The notes below the pieces were generated by a model that saw only the letters and a list, made by a program, of their open reading frames with translations, ran no database searches and had not been told where the DNA came from. Made by a program: the position numbers and the translations under genes. Shown piece after piece: positions 17,524-24,979 of a DNA stretch of 33,156 nt. This DNA is from Micrococcales bacterium (GTDB lineage Bacteria > Actinomycetota > Actinomycetes > Actinomycetales > Cellulomonadaceae), in assembly GCA_029267995.1 (NCBI GenBank), contig JAJUHG010000004.1:1-33156 (forward strand), in the 5' to 3' direction. Numbering within the stretch: the first letter of the stretch is position 1; each line of letters begins with the position of its first letter.

Positions 17524-17987
17524 GCGTCGCGGCCCGGCTCGTCGAGCTCGGGCTGCGCCTGCCCGAGGTCGCGACACCCGTCGCCGCGTACGTCCCCGCG
17601 GTGCGCAGCGGCAAGTACGTCTACACCTCGGGCCAGCTGCCGATCGTCGACGGCGTCCTCGAGGCGACCGGCAAGGTCGGCGAGGGCGAGGGACTCGTGA
17701 CCCCCGAGGAGGCGTACCGTCTCGCGCGCACGTGCGCGCTCAACGCGCTCGCCGCGGTCGCCTCGGTCGCGGGCGGGCTCGACCAGGTCGCCCGGGTCGT
17801 CAAGGTCGTGGGCTTCGTCGCGAGCGACCCGTCGTTCACGGGCCAGCCCGCGGTCGTCAACGGGGCGAGCGAGCTGCTCGGCGAGGTGCTCGGCCCTGCG
17901 GGCCGGCACGCCCGCTCGGCGGTCGGTGTCGCGGCCCTCCCGCTCGACGCGCCCGTCGAGGTCGAGCTCGTCGTCGAGCTCGATTGA
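17520..17987 (+). CDS. RidA/YjgF family protein (Rv3678c-like)
   Basis: RidA proteins hydrolyse reactive enamine/imine intermediates released by PLP enzymes. This 155-residue member of the longer actinobacterial subgroup begins at GTG 17520 (MSVAARLVELG), overlapping the DUF4177 stop, with GGGAG upstream. It has VYTSGQLPIVDG near the N-terminus and HARSAVGVAALPLDAPVEVELV at the C-terminus, where the Arg in HARS matches the substrate-binding Arg of RidA. An open frame extends upstream to 17373 but would overlap the small gene. In M. tuberculosis a metallo-beta-lactamase gene lies between this gene and crp; here that gene is absent. Confidence 0.9.
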   Translation: MSVAARLVELGLRLPEVATPVAAYVPAVRSGKYVYTSGQLPIVDGVLEATGKVGEGEGLVTPEEAYRLARTCALNALAAVASVAGGLDQVARVVKVVGFVASDPSFTGQPAVVNGASELLGEVLGPAGRHARSAVGVAALPLDAPVEVELVVELD

Positions 17988-18038
17988 ACCGAGCCCGACC
18001 CGCTCCCTGTCGTGCCGAGGGGCGTCGTCGGCGTCAGA

Positions 18039-18716
18039 TCAGCGCGCGCGGTAGGTGAGTCGGTCGACGTCGAGCAGCACGACGCTGCGTCCCTCGAGTC
18101 GGATCCACCCGCGCGAGACGAAGTCGGCGAGCGCCTTGTTGACCGTCTCGCGCGAGGCCCCGACGAGCTGTGCGAGCTCCTCCTGCGTGAGGTCGTGGTG
18201 CACCCGCACCCCTTCGGCGACCTCGACGCCGAAGCGGCGCGAGAGGTCGAGCAGGGCCTTCGCGACGCGCCCTGGGACGTCGGAGAACACGAGGTCGCCG
18301 AGCGCCTCGTTCGTGCGGCGCAGCCGGCGGGCCAGCGCCCCGAGCAGGTGGCGCGCGGCACCGGGGTGGCGCTCGAGCCACGAGACGATCTGGTCATGGC
18401 CGAGCTCGAAGACGAGCGCGTCGGCGACAGCGGTCGCGGTCGCGGTGCGTGGCCCGGGGTCGAACAGCGAGAGCTCGCCGAACATCTCCCCGGGCCCGAG
18501 CACGGCGAGGAGCGACTCGCGCCCGTCGCTCGAGGTCTGGCCGAGCTTGATCTTGCCTGTCGCGATGACGAAGAGTCGGTCACCCGGCTCGCCCTCGCGG
18601 AAGATCGTCACGCCGCGCGCGACGTGCGACTCGCGCATCTCTGCGCGCAGCTGCTCGGCTGCCTCCGGGTCGAGAGCAGAGAAGAGCGGCCCCTCGAGAG
18701 TGACTGACTCGGCCAC
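18039..18716 (-). CDS. crp: Crp/Fnr family cAMP-responsive regulator (Crp/GlxR)
   Basis: This 225-residue regulator matches the mycobacterial Crp (Rv3676)/corynebacterial GlxR over its full length. The N-terminal cyclic-nucleotide domain has FREGEPGDRLFVIATGKIKLG and the cAMP phosphate-binding cassette MFGELSLFDPGPRTATA. A long dimer helix (HLLGALARRLRRTNEALGDLVF) leads to the winged helix with DLTQEELAQLVGASRETVNKALADFVSRGWI. It is a global regulator of carbon metabolism in actinobacteria. GTG 18716 is chosen because GGGAGG precedes it by 6 bases and family length fits; the open frame runs further upstream without homology. It is convergent with the RidA-like gene. Confidence 0.93.
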   Translation of the reverse strand: MAESVTLEGPLFSALDPEAAEQLRAEMRESHVARGVTIFREGEPGDRLFVIATGKIKLGQTSSDGRESLLAVLGPGEMFGELSLFDPGPRTATATAVADALVFELGHDQIVSWLERHPGAARHLLGALARRLRRTNEALGDLVFSDVPGRVAKALLDLSRRFGVEVAEGVRVHHDLTQEELAQLVGASRETVNKALADFVSRGWIRLEGRSVVLLDVDRLTYRAR

Positions 18717-18790
18717 CAAGACCTCCCACTGACGTTCGTGTCCTGGGCCAAGTGTGCCACCGCTCGCGGGGTGGGGCGGGCGGGGAGCCC

Positions 18791-19204
18791 TCAGGGCTCG
18801 GTGAGCGGGCTGCACATCTCTCTCGGGTCGGCCGCGACCCGCCGGATGAACTCGCTCGTCGCGGCGTCGAGCGCGACCGAGACGGCCTCCTCGTAGCGGG
18901 CGAGCCGGCGATCCAGGTCGCGCAGCGCCTCGAGCCGGTCGAGGTCGATCGAGGGTCCCCCGCCGAGCACCTGGGTCACGAGCTCGGCGTGCATCGGCAG
19001 GTCCGTCTCGGGCCCGACCGGGAGCACGTCCGCCTCCTGGCCGAGGGGCTCTGGCTGTGCCGCCGCGGCGACCGCGAGGTCGAGGCGGGCACGCACGAGC
19101 CGGCGCCACTGCCCGATGCGCGACTTCTCGGCGCGCAGCAGGCGGCGGGCACGGCGCAGCTCGGTCAGTCGACCGTCGAGCCCGGACGTCCTGGCCACCG
19201 CCAT
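18791..19204 (-). CDS. RsiG/AmfC-like two-helix protein
   Basis: This 137-residue, mostly helical protein begins [20 protein letters not shown] after GGGGGAG (8 bases before ATG 19204). It has two predicted long helices, one with [18 protein letters not shown] then [13 protein letters not shown], and one with [19 protein letters not shown] then FIRRVAADP, separated by an acidic loop. This is the plan of RsiG/AmfC, the Streptomyces anti-sigma factor that binds cyclic di-GMP through E-x3-S-x2-R-x3-Q-x3-D on each helix. Only Arg and Asp of that motif can be aligned in helix 1 here. It stands between crp and nth, where mycobacteria have the unrelated Rv3675. The assignment is by pattern, not proven. 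Confidence 0.6.
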   Translation of the reverse strand: MAVARTSGLDGRLTELRRARRLLRAEKSRIGQWRRLVRARLDLAVAAAAQPEPLGQEADVLPVGPETDLPMHAELVTQVLGGGPSIDLDRLEALRDLDRRLARYEEAVSVALDAATSEFIRRVAADPREMCSPLTEP

Positions 19205-19381
19205 GCTTGAGCTCCCCCGATGGGCGTCAGATGTGTGCTCGCGCGCCCCCGTGCTCGCACGTATCCAGTATGTCGGCCTCGTGCGCGACGCGCTTGAGGA
19301 GCTGCGCACCTTGGTGCGTTCGTGGCCCGAGAAGGTGGCGGGCGAGACCGCGCGCGAACGGGCCTCGGTGCCCGGTGCGGC

Positions 19382-19410
19382 TCGACCCGCAGGTGACGTG
19401 TGCCTACGCT
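19382..19410 (+). promoter_or_regulatory. Candidate nth promoter (leaderless)
   Basis: TCGACC (19382-19387) and TACGCT (19405-19410) are separated by exactly 17 bases, and the -10 lies 6 bases before the nth ATG with no Shine-Dalgarno sequence. This is the clearest -35/-10 pair among the leaderless starts. Confidence 0.6.
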
Positions 19411-19416
19411 GCACCC

Positions 19417-20136
19417 ATGCCTGCCCGACCGGTCGCACCCGCGACGAGCCGCCTCGCGCTCGTGCGCCGCGCCCGGGCAGTCAACCGCCGGCTCGCCGAG
19501 GCGTACCCCGACGCGCGCTGCGAGCTCGACTTCACCAACCCGCTCGAGCTGCTCGTCGCGACGGTCCTGTCCGCCCAGTGCACCGACGTGCGCGTCAACC
19601 AGGTCACCCCCGAGCTGTTCGCGCGCTTCCCCGACGCGCAGTCCTACGCGAGCGCAGACCCCGAGGAGATCGAGGAGATCATCCGCCCCACGGGCTTCTT
19701 CCGCGCCAAGACGCGGTCGATCCAGGGCCTCGCGCGCGAGCTCGTCGACAAGCACGACGGCCAGGTCCCCGGGCGCCTCGAGGACCTCGTCGCGCTCCCG
19801 GGCGTCGGGCGCAAGACGGCCAACGTCGTGCTCGGCAACGCCTTCGGGGTCCCGGGGATCACGGTCGACACGCACGTGGGTCGCCTCGCGCGGCGTCTCG
19901 GGTGGACCGAGGAGACCGACCCGGTCAAGGTCGAGCACGCGATCGGCGAGCTCGTCGAGCGGCGTGAGTGGACGATGCTCTCGCACCGGCTCGTGATCCA
20001 CGGCAGGCGCACGTGCTTCGCGCGGCGCCCCGCGTGCGGTGCGTGCCCCGTCGCGCGGCTGTGCCCGTCCTACGGGATCGGCGAGACGGACCCCGAGCGT
20101 GCCGCGGCGATGCTCAGGCCTGGTCCACAGGGCTGA
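19417..20136 (+). CDS. nth: Endonuclease III
   Basis: Nth removes oxidised pyrimidines from DNA and nicks the abasic site (base excision repair). The 239-residue protein has the helix-hairpin-helix [21 protein letters not shown] with the catalytic Lys (GRKTA), the catalytic Asp in [22 protein letters not shown] near the N-terminus, and the iron-sulfur cluster cysteines CxxxxxxCxxCxxxxxC ([18 protein letters not shown]). ATG 19417 is set by the leaderless promoter pattern. In M. tuberculosis nth also lies next to the crp region. Its last 23 bases overlap the end of the convergent hydrolase gene. Confidence 0.95.
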   Translation: MPARPVAPATSRLALVRRARAVNRRLAEAYPDARCELDFTNPLELLVATVLSAQCTDVRVNQVTPELFARFPDAQSYASADPEEIEEIIRPTGFFRAKTRSIQGLARELVDKHDGQVPGRLEDLVALPGVGRKTANVVLGNAFGVPGITVDTHVGRLARRLGWTEETDPVKVEHAIGELVERREWTMLSHRLVIHGRRTCFARRPACGACPVARLCPSYGIGETDPERAAAMLRPGPQG

Positions 20137-21040
20137 CGACCGCGAGCCACTCGCGCAGCAGCCGCGAGACGTCCTCGGGGGCCTCCTCGGGCACGAAGTG
20201 CCCCGCCCCCGCGACGACCTCGTAGCGCGCACCGGCGCCCACGTACCGGGCGTCCGAGCGCGCGTGGCGCACCCGCAGCACGGGGTCGAGCTCGCCGTGC
20301 ACCTGGAGGCTCGGCACGGGCGCCGCGTCGCGCAGGGCCGTGAGGTAACGCCGCCCGTCGAAGCGTGGTGTCGAGCGCACGAGCCAACGCACGTGCTCGA
20401 GCTGGGAGTGTGCGGCGAACGGGACGCGGGCGGCGTCACGGTAGAGCTCGACCGCGGCGTCGTCGGCGAAGCCCGGGGCGCTCCACGCGGCGAGGAGCCG
20501 CGCCGCGAGGTCGCGCTCGCGCATCGAGCGCTCGGGGAACCACGGCAGCTGGGCGTAGGCGACGAGCCGCCATGCGGCAGCCGAGAGGATGCGCGGGGCG
20601 TGGGAACGCAGGTGCAGCGGGTGGGGCGCCGAGACGGCCCCGACGGCCCGCACGACCTCGGGGTTGACCGCGGGCAGCGTCCACGCGAGCCCGCCGCCCA
20701 CCCCGTGCCCGACGACGACGGCGCGGCGCGAGCCGAGCGAGCGGATGACCCCCGCGACGTCGCGCGCGAGGGTCACCGCGTCGTAGCCGAGCGGGGGCTT
20801 GTCCGAGGCGCCCGTGCCGCGCAGGTCCATCGCGGCGACCCGGTACCCCGCCTCGGCGAGCACGGGGATCTGGTGGCGCCACGTCCACCAGCACTGGCCG
20901 ACGCCGTGCAGGAGCACGACGAGGGGCGTGTCACGGTCGCCGGGGCCCGCGAGGGCGACGTGGAAGCGCGAACCGTTCGCGGGCACGAACTCGTGCCGCC
21001 ACGGTCCCTCGACGAGAACGCGAGAAGAGTCAACTGTCAC
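20114..21040 (-). CDS. Alpha/beta hydrolase fold protein without nucleophile serine
   Basis: This 308-residue protein has a full alpha/beta hydrolase pattern of the epoxide-hydrolase-like branch: oxyanion motif [32 protein letters not shown], a cap region, the acid in VHGELDP (Asp252) and the histidine in [10 protein letters not shown] (His281). At the nucleophile elbow it reads VVGHGVGGG (111-116), so residue 113 is Gly where Ser or Asp is expected. The GTG at 21040 overlaps the glnR stop (GTGA), so both are made from one mRNA. Either the fold is non-catalytic or another residue serves. No substrate can be named. Confidence 0.85.
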   Translation of the reverse strand: MTVDSSRVLVEGPWRHEFVPANGSRFHVALAGPGDRDTPLVVLLHGVGQCWWTWRHQIPVLAEAGYRVAAMDLRGTGASDKPPLGYDAVTLARDVAGVIRSLGSRRAVVVGHGVGGGLAWTLPAVNPEVVRAVGAVSAPHPLHLRSHAPRILSAAAWRLVAYAQLPWFPERSMRERDLAARLLAAWSAPGFADDAAVELYRDAARVPFAAHSQLEHVRWLVRSTPRFDGRRYLTALRDAAPVPSLQVHGELDPVLRVRHARSDARYVGAGARYEVVAGAGHFVPEEAPEDVSRLLREWLAVVSPVDQA

Positions 21041-21774
21041 GACGTGGGCTGGGTGCCCGTCACCGCCTCGACGGGAAGTGCGGGCTCGATGCCGCGCCGG
21101 TCCTTGGGTGGGTCGAAACGGTACCCCACGTTGCGCACCGTCCCGATCAGCTGCTCGTGCTCGGTGCCGAGCTTCGCGCGCAGCCGGCGCACGTGCACGT
21201 CGACCGTGCGCGTGCCCCCGAAGTAGTCGTAGCCCCACACCTCCTGGAGCAGCTGGGCGCGCGTGAACACCCGGCCCGGGTGCTGGACGAGGTACTTGAG
21301 CAGCTCGAACTCCTTGTACGTCAGGTCGAGCGCCCGCCCGCGCAGACGGGCCGTGTAGCCGCCCGCGTCGATCGTGAGCTCGCCCGCGGAGATCTCCTCG
21401 TCCTCCGGCCCGGGGCGGCCCGAGGCGGCCCGCTCGATCGCGAGCCGGAAGCGCGCCTCGACCTCGGCGGGCGAGGCCGTCTCGAGCAGGACGTCGCTCG
21501 CGCCCCACTCGGCGTTGACGACCGTGAGCCCGCCCTCGGTCAGCACGAGCACGAGCGGGGTGTCCAGGCCCGTCGCGCGCAGCAGGCGGCACGTCGTGCG
21601 TGCCGCGGCGAGGTCGGTGCGCGCGTCGAGCAGCACGAGGTCGACGTCGGGGGCGTCGACGAGCGCGCTCGGCTCGACGGGAAGGACGCGCACCCGGTGC
21701 GAGAGCAGACCGAGCGCAGGCAGGACTTGCACCGAACCGCCGTTGGCCGGTGTCAGGAGAAGCAGATCTGCCAT
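21037..21774 (-). CDS. glnR: GlnR-type orphan OmpR-family response regulator
   Basis: GlnR is the global nitrogen regulator of actinobacteria, controlling ammonium uptake and glutamine synthetase genes. This 245-residue protein begins MADLLLLTP and has an atypical receiver domain (LLDARTDL with Asp50 kept, but without the usual acidic pair and Lys), as in mycobacterial GlnR, which works as an unphosphorylated dimer. The winged-helix domain is nearly invariant: [59 protein letters not shown] and [14 protein letters not shown] 21774 has GGAAGGAC upstream; a longer frame to 21801 is less likely. It lies next to a hydrolase gene and has no adjacent kinase. Confidence 0.9.
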   Translation of the reverse strand: MADLLLLTPANGGSVQVLPALGLLSHRVRVLPVEPSALVDAPDVDLVLLDARTDLAAARTTCRLLRATGLDTPLVLVLTEGGLTVVNAEWGASDVLLETASPAEVEARFRLAIERAASGRPGPEDEEISAGELTIDAGGYTARLRGRALDLTYKEFELLKYLVQHPGRVFTRAQLLQEVWGYDYFGGTRTVDVHVRRLRAKLGTEHEQLIGTVRNVGYRFDPPKDRRGIEPALPVEAVTGTQPTS

Positions 21775-21899
21775 CGCTCGTCCTTCCCAGCGCTCAGGCA
21801 CACACGGTACCGCCCCGTGTTACCGGTTCGGTGCTGACCGTTCACATCTGCGACACTCGTCCGCGTGCTGACAGGCGAGAACGACGGGAAGGAGCAGGC

Positions 21900-22634
21900 G
21901 TGGACGCGCTGACCCGTGCCGTGCTGACCACGGCCGCCGCGGTCGGTCTCGCGGCCGCCGCGTACGTCTCCGAGACCGTCCTCGCCGGTGTCGTCGCGGC
22001 CATGGTGCTGCTCGTCGCGTGGGGCTGGCCCGTCCTGCTCGACCTGCCCGCACGTGCCGGGGTGCGCTTCGTCGTCGCGCTCGGCGGTCTCGGGGCGCTC
22101 GCGGCCGTGACCCTGACCGAGGGCGAGCCGTTCCTGCGCGACCTGCCCGTCGTGCTCGCGCTCGCGATCCTGCTCGCCTTCGTCAACGAGCTCGTGCGGC
22201 CCGACGGGCGGCTGCGCATGGTCGACTCGGTCGCGGGCTCGGTCTCGGGGATCCTCGTCGTGGCTGCCGCCGCGGGGTGGGTCGCAGCGGGCCGCACGGC
22301 TGGGGGGACCGCGATCGTCGTCGTCGGCGCCGTGGCCCTGGGTGTCGGGACGGCCTCGTCGGTCGTGCCCCTCTCCCCGTGGTTCGCGCTCGTCGTCGCG
22401 GTCGGCATCAGCGGGGGCGTCGGAGTCGGGCTCGCGGCCGTGCTGCCCGGGCTCACGCTCCTCGCGGGCGGGCTCGTGGGCGTCGCGGTCGGGATCCTCG
22501 GCGCGACGCTGCGTGAGCTGTTCACGCGCTTGCCCATGCTCTCCGAGCGTGCCACCGCGACCGCGGCCGTCGTCGTGCCCGTGACCGTGACCGGGATGCT
22601 CGTGTACGTCGTGGGTCGACTGCTCGTCGGTTGA
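21900..22634 (+). CDS. Conserved multi-pass membrane protein, function unknown
   Basis: This 244-residue protein has about seven to eight hydrophobic segments and almost no loops; the only polar stretches are LTEGEPFLRD, NELVRPDGRLRMVDS and LRELFTRLPMLSERA. I do not recognise a named family. It starts at GTG 21900 after a strong GGAAGGAG, is divergent from glnR (125 bp between starts) and convergent with the DsrE-like gene (one base between stop codons). The shared upstream region means glnR could influence it, but I found no convincing GlnR box. Confidence 0.8.
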   Translation: MDALTRAVLTTAAAVGLAAAAYVSETVLAGVVAAMVLLVAWGWPVLLDLPARAGVRFVVALGGLGALAAVTLTEGEPFLRDLPVVLALAILLAFVNELVRPDGRLRMVDSVAGSVSGILVVAAAAGWVAAGRTAGGTAIVVVGAVALGVGTASSVVPLSPWFALVVAVGISGGVGVGLAAVLPGLTLLAGGLVGVAVGILGATLRELFTRLPMLSERATATAAVVVPVTVTGMLVYVVGRLLVG

Positions 22635-22635
22635 G

Positions 22636-23007
22636 TCAGTAGACGATCGAGCGGGCCCGCGCGTCGAGGATCTCCTCGACGAACACCGCCGACCCCGCGA
22701 TCCGCACGCCCGGCACGAGGTCCGCCTCGGTCAGGTCGCGCCGCGCGGCGCACTGCGTGCACACCGTGACCGAGCCAGCCTCGAGCACGGCCGCGAGCAG
22801 GTCCTCGAGCGGGGCGGCGTGCTCGAGCGCGACCTCGGCCGCGCGGCCGGGCACCGCGAGCCACGCGGCCTCGCCCGTGAGCCACAGCGAGACCTCGACC
22901 CCCGCCGCGACCGCGCTCGCGGCGACCGTGAACGCCTGGTTGACGAGCTCGGGCCGGTCGGCGCCGGAGGTGGCCTTGACGACGAGGGTGCGGGTCGTGG
23001 AAGTCAC
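22636..23007 (-). CDS. DsrE-like family protein
   Basis: The 123-residue protein has the DsrE/DsrF-type fold pattern: TLVVKATSGADRPELVNQAFTVA, then AAGVEVSLWLTGEAAWLA and a cysteine pair in VTVCTQCAARR. Relatives act in sulfur transfer or as small soluble subunits, but the role here is unknown. The GTG at 23007 is set by TACGCT 6 bases upstream on its strand (plus 23014-23019) with no ribosome binding site. It is divergent, with only 37 bp between start codons, from the 35-residue membrane peptide gene. The same small group, with nitrobindin-like and YgfZ genes, is common in actinobacteria. Confidence 0.82.
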   Translation of the reverse strand: MTSTTRTLVVKATSGADRPELVNQAFTVAASAVAAGVEVSLWLTGEAAWLAVPGRAAEVALEHAAPLEDLLAAVLEAGSVTVCTQCAARRDLTEADLVPGVRIAGSAVFVEEILDARARSIVY

Positions 23008-23013
23008 GGCGTC

Positions 23014-23038
23014 AGCGTACGGCGGGCCTGGGTAGGCT
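23014..23038. promoter_or_regulatory. Back-to-back leaderless promoters
   Basis: In the 37 bp between two divergent start codons there are two -10 boxes, each 6 bases from its own start: TACGCT read on the minus strand (23014-23019) and TAGGCT on the plus strand (23033-23038). Each promoter's -35 region must fall beside or within the other gene, so the two cannot easily fire together. Confidence 0.6.
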
Positions 23039-23044
23039 GGGGAC

Positions 23045-23152
23045 ATGCAAGCGCTCGAGCTCTTCTTCGTCGGACTCCTCGTGGTCTCGGCCGTGGTCAT
23101 CACCTGGTTCGCGGGCTACGTCGTCTACAAGCTCTACCGGGGTCAGAGCTGA
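23045..23152 (+). CDS. 35-residue single-span membrane peptide
   Basis: The short frame begins MQALELFFVGLLVVSAVVIT, continues with WFAGYVVYKLYRGQS and stops. It has one membrane span (about residues 5-28) followed by a positively charged end, which puts the C-terminus in the cytoplasm. TAGGCT lies 6 bases before the ATG. Peptides of this kind are often found in actinobacteria beside the nitrobindin-like gene. No function is known; a role as a small membrane-protein partner is only a guess. Confidence 0.7.
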   Translation: MQALELFFVGLLVVSAVVITWFAGYVVYKLYRGQS

Positions 23153-23172
23153 CCTTCTGGCTGCTCCACGGT

Positions 23173-23195
23173 CCGGCCACCCGCTCGGGTGCCGG
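23173..23195 (+). terminator. Terminator-like hairpin
   Basis: CCGGC-C-ACCC and GGGT-GCCGG flank a short GC-rich loop (one bulged C), 20 bases after the small membrane peptide gene. There is no T-run, so termination is uncertain. Confidence 0.35.
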
Positions 23196-23231
23196 TGCGG
23201 TGCAGGGTGCTCCGGGTCGTCGCAGGGGGAG

Positions 23232-23804
23232 ATGGGAAGCTTCGTGTCGTTCGTGATCCCCGAGGGCCTCGCACCCGAGGTGTACCCGCTCGCGTGGCTG
23301 CTCGGTCGGTGGCGCGGTGAGGGAGTCCTCGCCTACCCCGGGATCGACGACGCACCCTTCCGGCAGGACGTCGTCTTCGACCACGACGGCGGCCCCTACC
23401 TGTCCTACTCGGCGACGATCCGGCTGCTCGTCGTCCCCGACTCGCCCGACTCGCTCGACGAGCCCGCCGACGGCCCCGTGTGGGCGACCGAGTCGGGCTT
23501 CTGGCGCGTCCCGCCCGAGCGGCCCGACGACCTGCCCGCCGACAAGCACCCCGTCGAGGCGCTCCTGTCCGACCCCTCGGGCCACCTGAGCCTGTACGTC
23601 GGGGCGATCGGCTCGGGGCGGATCGACCTCGTGAGCGACCTCATCGCGCGCACCCCGACCGCGGCCGAGGTGACCGCCGCGAGCCGCCTGTACGGCTACG
23701 TCGAGGGGGACCTCATGTGGGCGTGGGACCTCGCGGCCTTCGGCGAGCCCCTGCAGTCCTACGCCTCGGCGCGCCTGTCCCGCGTCGAGGGGCCCGCAGC
23801 ATGA
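23232..23804 (+). CDS. Ferric nitrobindin-like protein
   Basis: This 190-residue protein is a nitrobindin-type beta-barrel: the GxWxGxG signature is LLGRWRGEG near residue 25, followed by FRQDVVFDHDGGPYLSYSATIR, ESGFWRV and a C-terminal WAWDLAAFGEPLQSYASARL. True nitrobindins bind haem through a His near this last strand and isomerise peroxynitrite; here the region has no His, so haem binding is doubtful. The ATG at 23232 directly follows AGGGGGAG with no spacing, so the true start may be GTG 23244. Its stop overlaps the next gene's start (ATGA). Confidence 0.85.
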   Translation: MGSFVSFVIPEGLAPEVYPLAWLLGRWRGEGVLAYPGIDDAPFRQDVVFDHDGGPYLSYSATIRLLVVPDSPDSLDEPADGPVWATESGFWRVPPERPDDLPADKHPVEALLSDPSGHLSLYVGAIGSGRIDLVSDLIARTPTAAEVTAASRLYGYVEGDLMWAWDLAAFGEPLQSYASARLSRVEGPAA

Positions 23805-24925
23805 CGAGCCCGCTGCTCTCGCGCCCCGGGGCGGTCCGCGCCGCGGGGCCCGACGACGGCGTCGCGTGGCACTACGGCGACCCGGTCGCCGAGGCACGCG
23901 CGCTCGCGCGTGGGGGCGCCGTGGTCGACCAGTCGCACCTCGGGGTCGTGACCGTCACGGGGCCCGACCGGCTCTCGTGGTTGCACTCGATCACCTCGCA
24001 GGCACTCGACTCCCTCGCACCGCGCACCTCGACCGAGCTCCTCGTGCTGTCCGTCAACGGCCACGTCGAGCACGCCGCGGGCGTCGTCGACGACGGCGAG
24101 GCGACGTGGCTCGTCACGGAGGCCGCGCACGCGGCCCCGCTCGCCGCGTGGCTCGACTCGATGCGGTTCATGATGCGCGTCGAGGTCGCCGACGTGACCG
24201 ACCGCTGGGCGGCGCTCGGCGAGCCGGTCGACGCCGAGGGTGCCGAGGGCGAGCCCGTGACGTGGCGTGACCCGTGGCCGCGCACCCTCGCGGGCGGCAC
24301 CCGGTACGGCCCGGCCGACGAGGACCACCCCGCGCAAGGGCGTGCGTGGCGGCTCGTGCTCGTCCCGCGCGAGGGTCTCCTCGACGCGGTGCGTGAGCGG
24401 GAGGCGACCGGCTGGATCCTCGCGGGCACGTGGGCTGCGGAGTCGCTGCGCGTCGAGGCGTGGCGCCCCCGGCTCGCGCGCGAGGTCGACCACCGCTCGA
24501 TCCCGCACGAGCTCGACTGGTTGCGCACCGCGGTGCACTTGAACAAGGGCTGCTACCGCGGCCAGGAGACGATCGCCCGGGTGCACAACCTCGGTCGCCC
24601 ACCGCGGCGGCTCGTGATGCTCCACCTCGACGGTTCGGGGCACGTGCTGCCCGAGGCCGGAGCCGAGGTGCGCGTGCAGGGCGAGGAGCGCGTCGTGGGC
24701 ACCGTGACGAGCGTCGCGCGGCACCACGAGCTCGGCCCGATCGCCCTCGCGGTCGTCAAACGCTCGGTCCCTGCCGACGTCGACCTCGTCGTGCCGAGCG
24801 AGGGAGGGCCCGTCGCCGCGGCCCAGGAGCTCGTGGTCAACGCCGAGGGCGTCTCTGTCGACCGGCCCGGTCCGCGCCCCGAGACGACGCCCGGGCTCAA
24901 GCGCGGACCGATGCTCTCCGGCTGA
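23801..24925 (+). CDS. ygfZ: YgfZ/GcvT-like folate-binding protein
   Basis: YgfZ assists iron-sulfur cluster enzymes in a folate-dependent way. The 374-residue protein has the GcvT-like fold and the YgfZ signature KGCYRGQET (Lys249-Thr257) with the essential Cys251, preceded by IPHELDWLRTAVHLNKG. The N-terminal half contains VVDQSHLGVVTVTGPDRLSWLHSITSQ, as in aminomethyltransferase relatives. The ATG at 23801 overlaps the nitrobindin-like stop, so the two are coupled. A longer frame from 23480 is only open by chance. Pairing of YgfZ with a nitrobindin-like protein is a known actinobacterial arrangement. Confidence 0.92.
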   Translation: MTSPLLSRPGAVRAAGPDDGVAWHYGDPVAEARALARGGAVVDQSHLGVVTVTGPDRLSWLHSITSQALDSLAPRTSTELLVLSVNGHVEHAAGVVDDGEATWLVTEAAHAAPLAAWLDSMRFMMRVEVADVTDRWAALGEPVDAEGAEGEPVTWRDPWPRTLAGGTRYGPADEDHPAQGRAWRLVLVPREGLLDAVREREATGWILAGTWAAESLRVEAWRPRLAREVDHRSIPHELDWLRTAVHLNKGCYRGQETIARVHNLGRPPRRLVMLHLDGSGHVLPEAGAEVRVQGEERVVGTVTSVARHHELGPIALAVVKRSVPADVDLVVPSEGGPVAAAQELVVNAEGVSVDRPGPRPETTPGLKRGPMLSG

Positions 24926-24979
24926 TGCACGCCCCGGTCCCTGCGACCGAGGCTCGGGGCGTCGTCGTACGCTCGAGTC

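Noticed and set aside
18717-18790. Crp autoregulatory site TGTGA-N6-TCACA upstream of crp
   Set aside because: AAGTGTGCCACC is the nearest match and lacks the second half-site.
21775-21899. GlnR box in the glnR/membrane-protein divergent region
   Set aside because: The region holds TTACCGGTTCGG and GTTCACATC, but no arrangement matches the two-site GTnAC-n6-GAAAC type consensus well enough to claim autoregulation.
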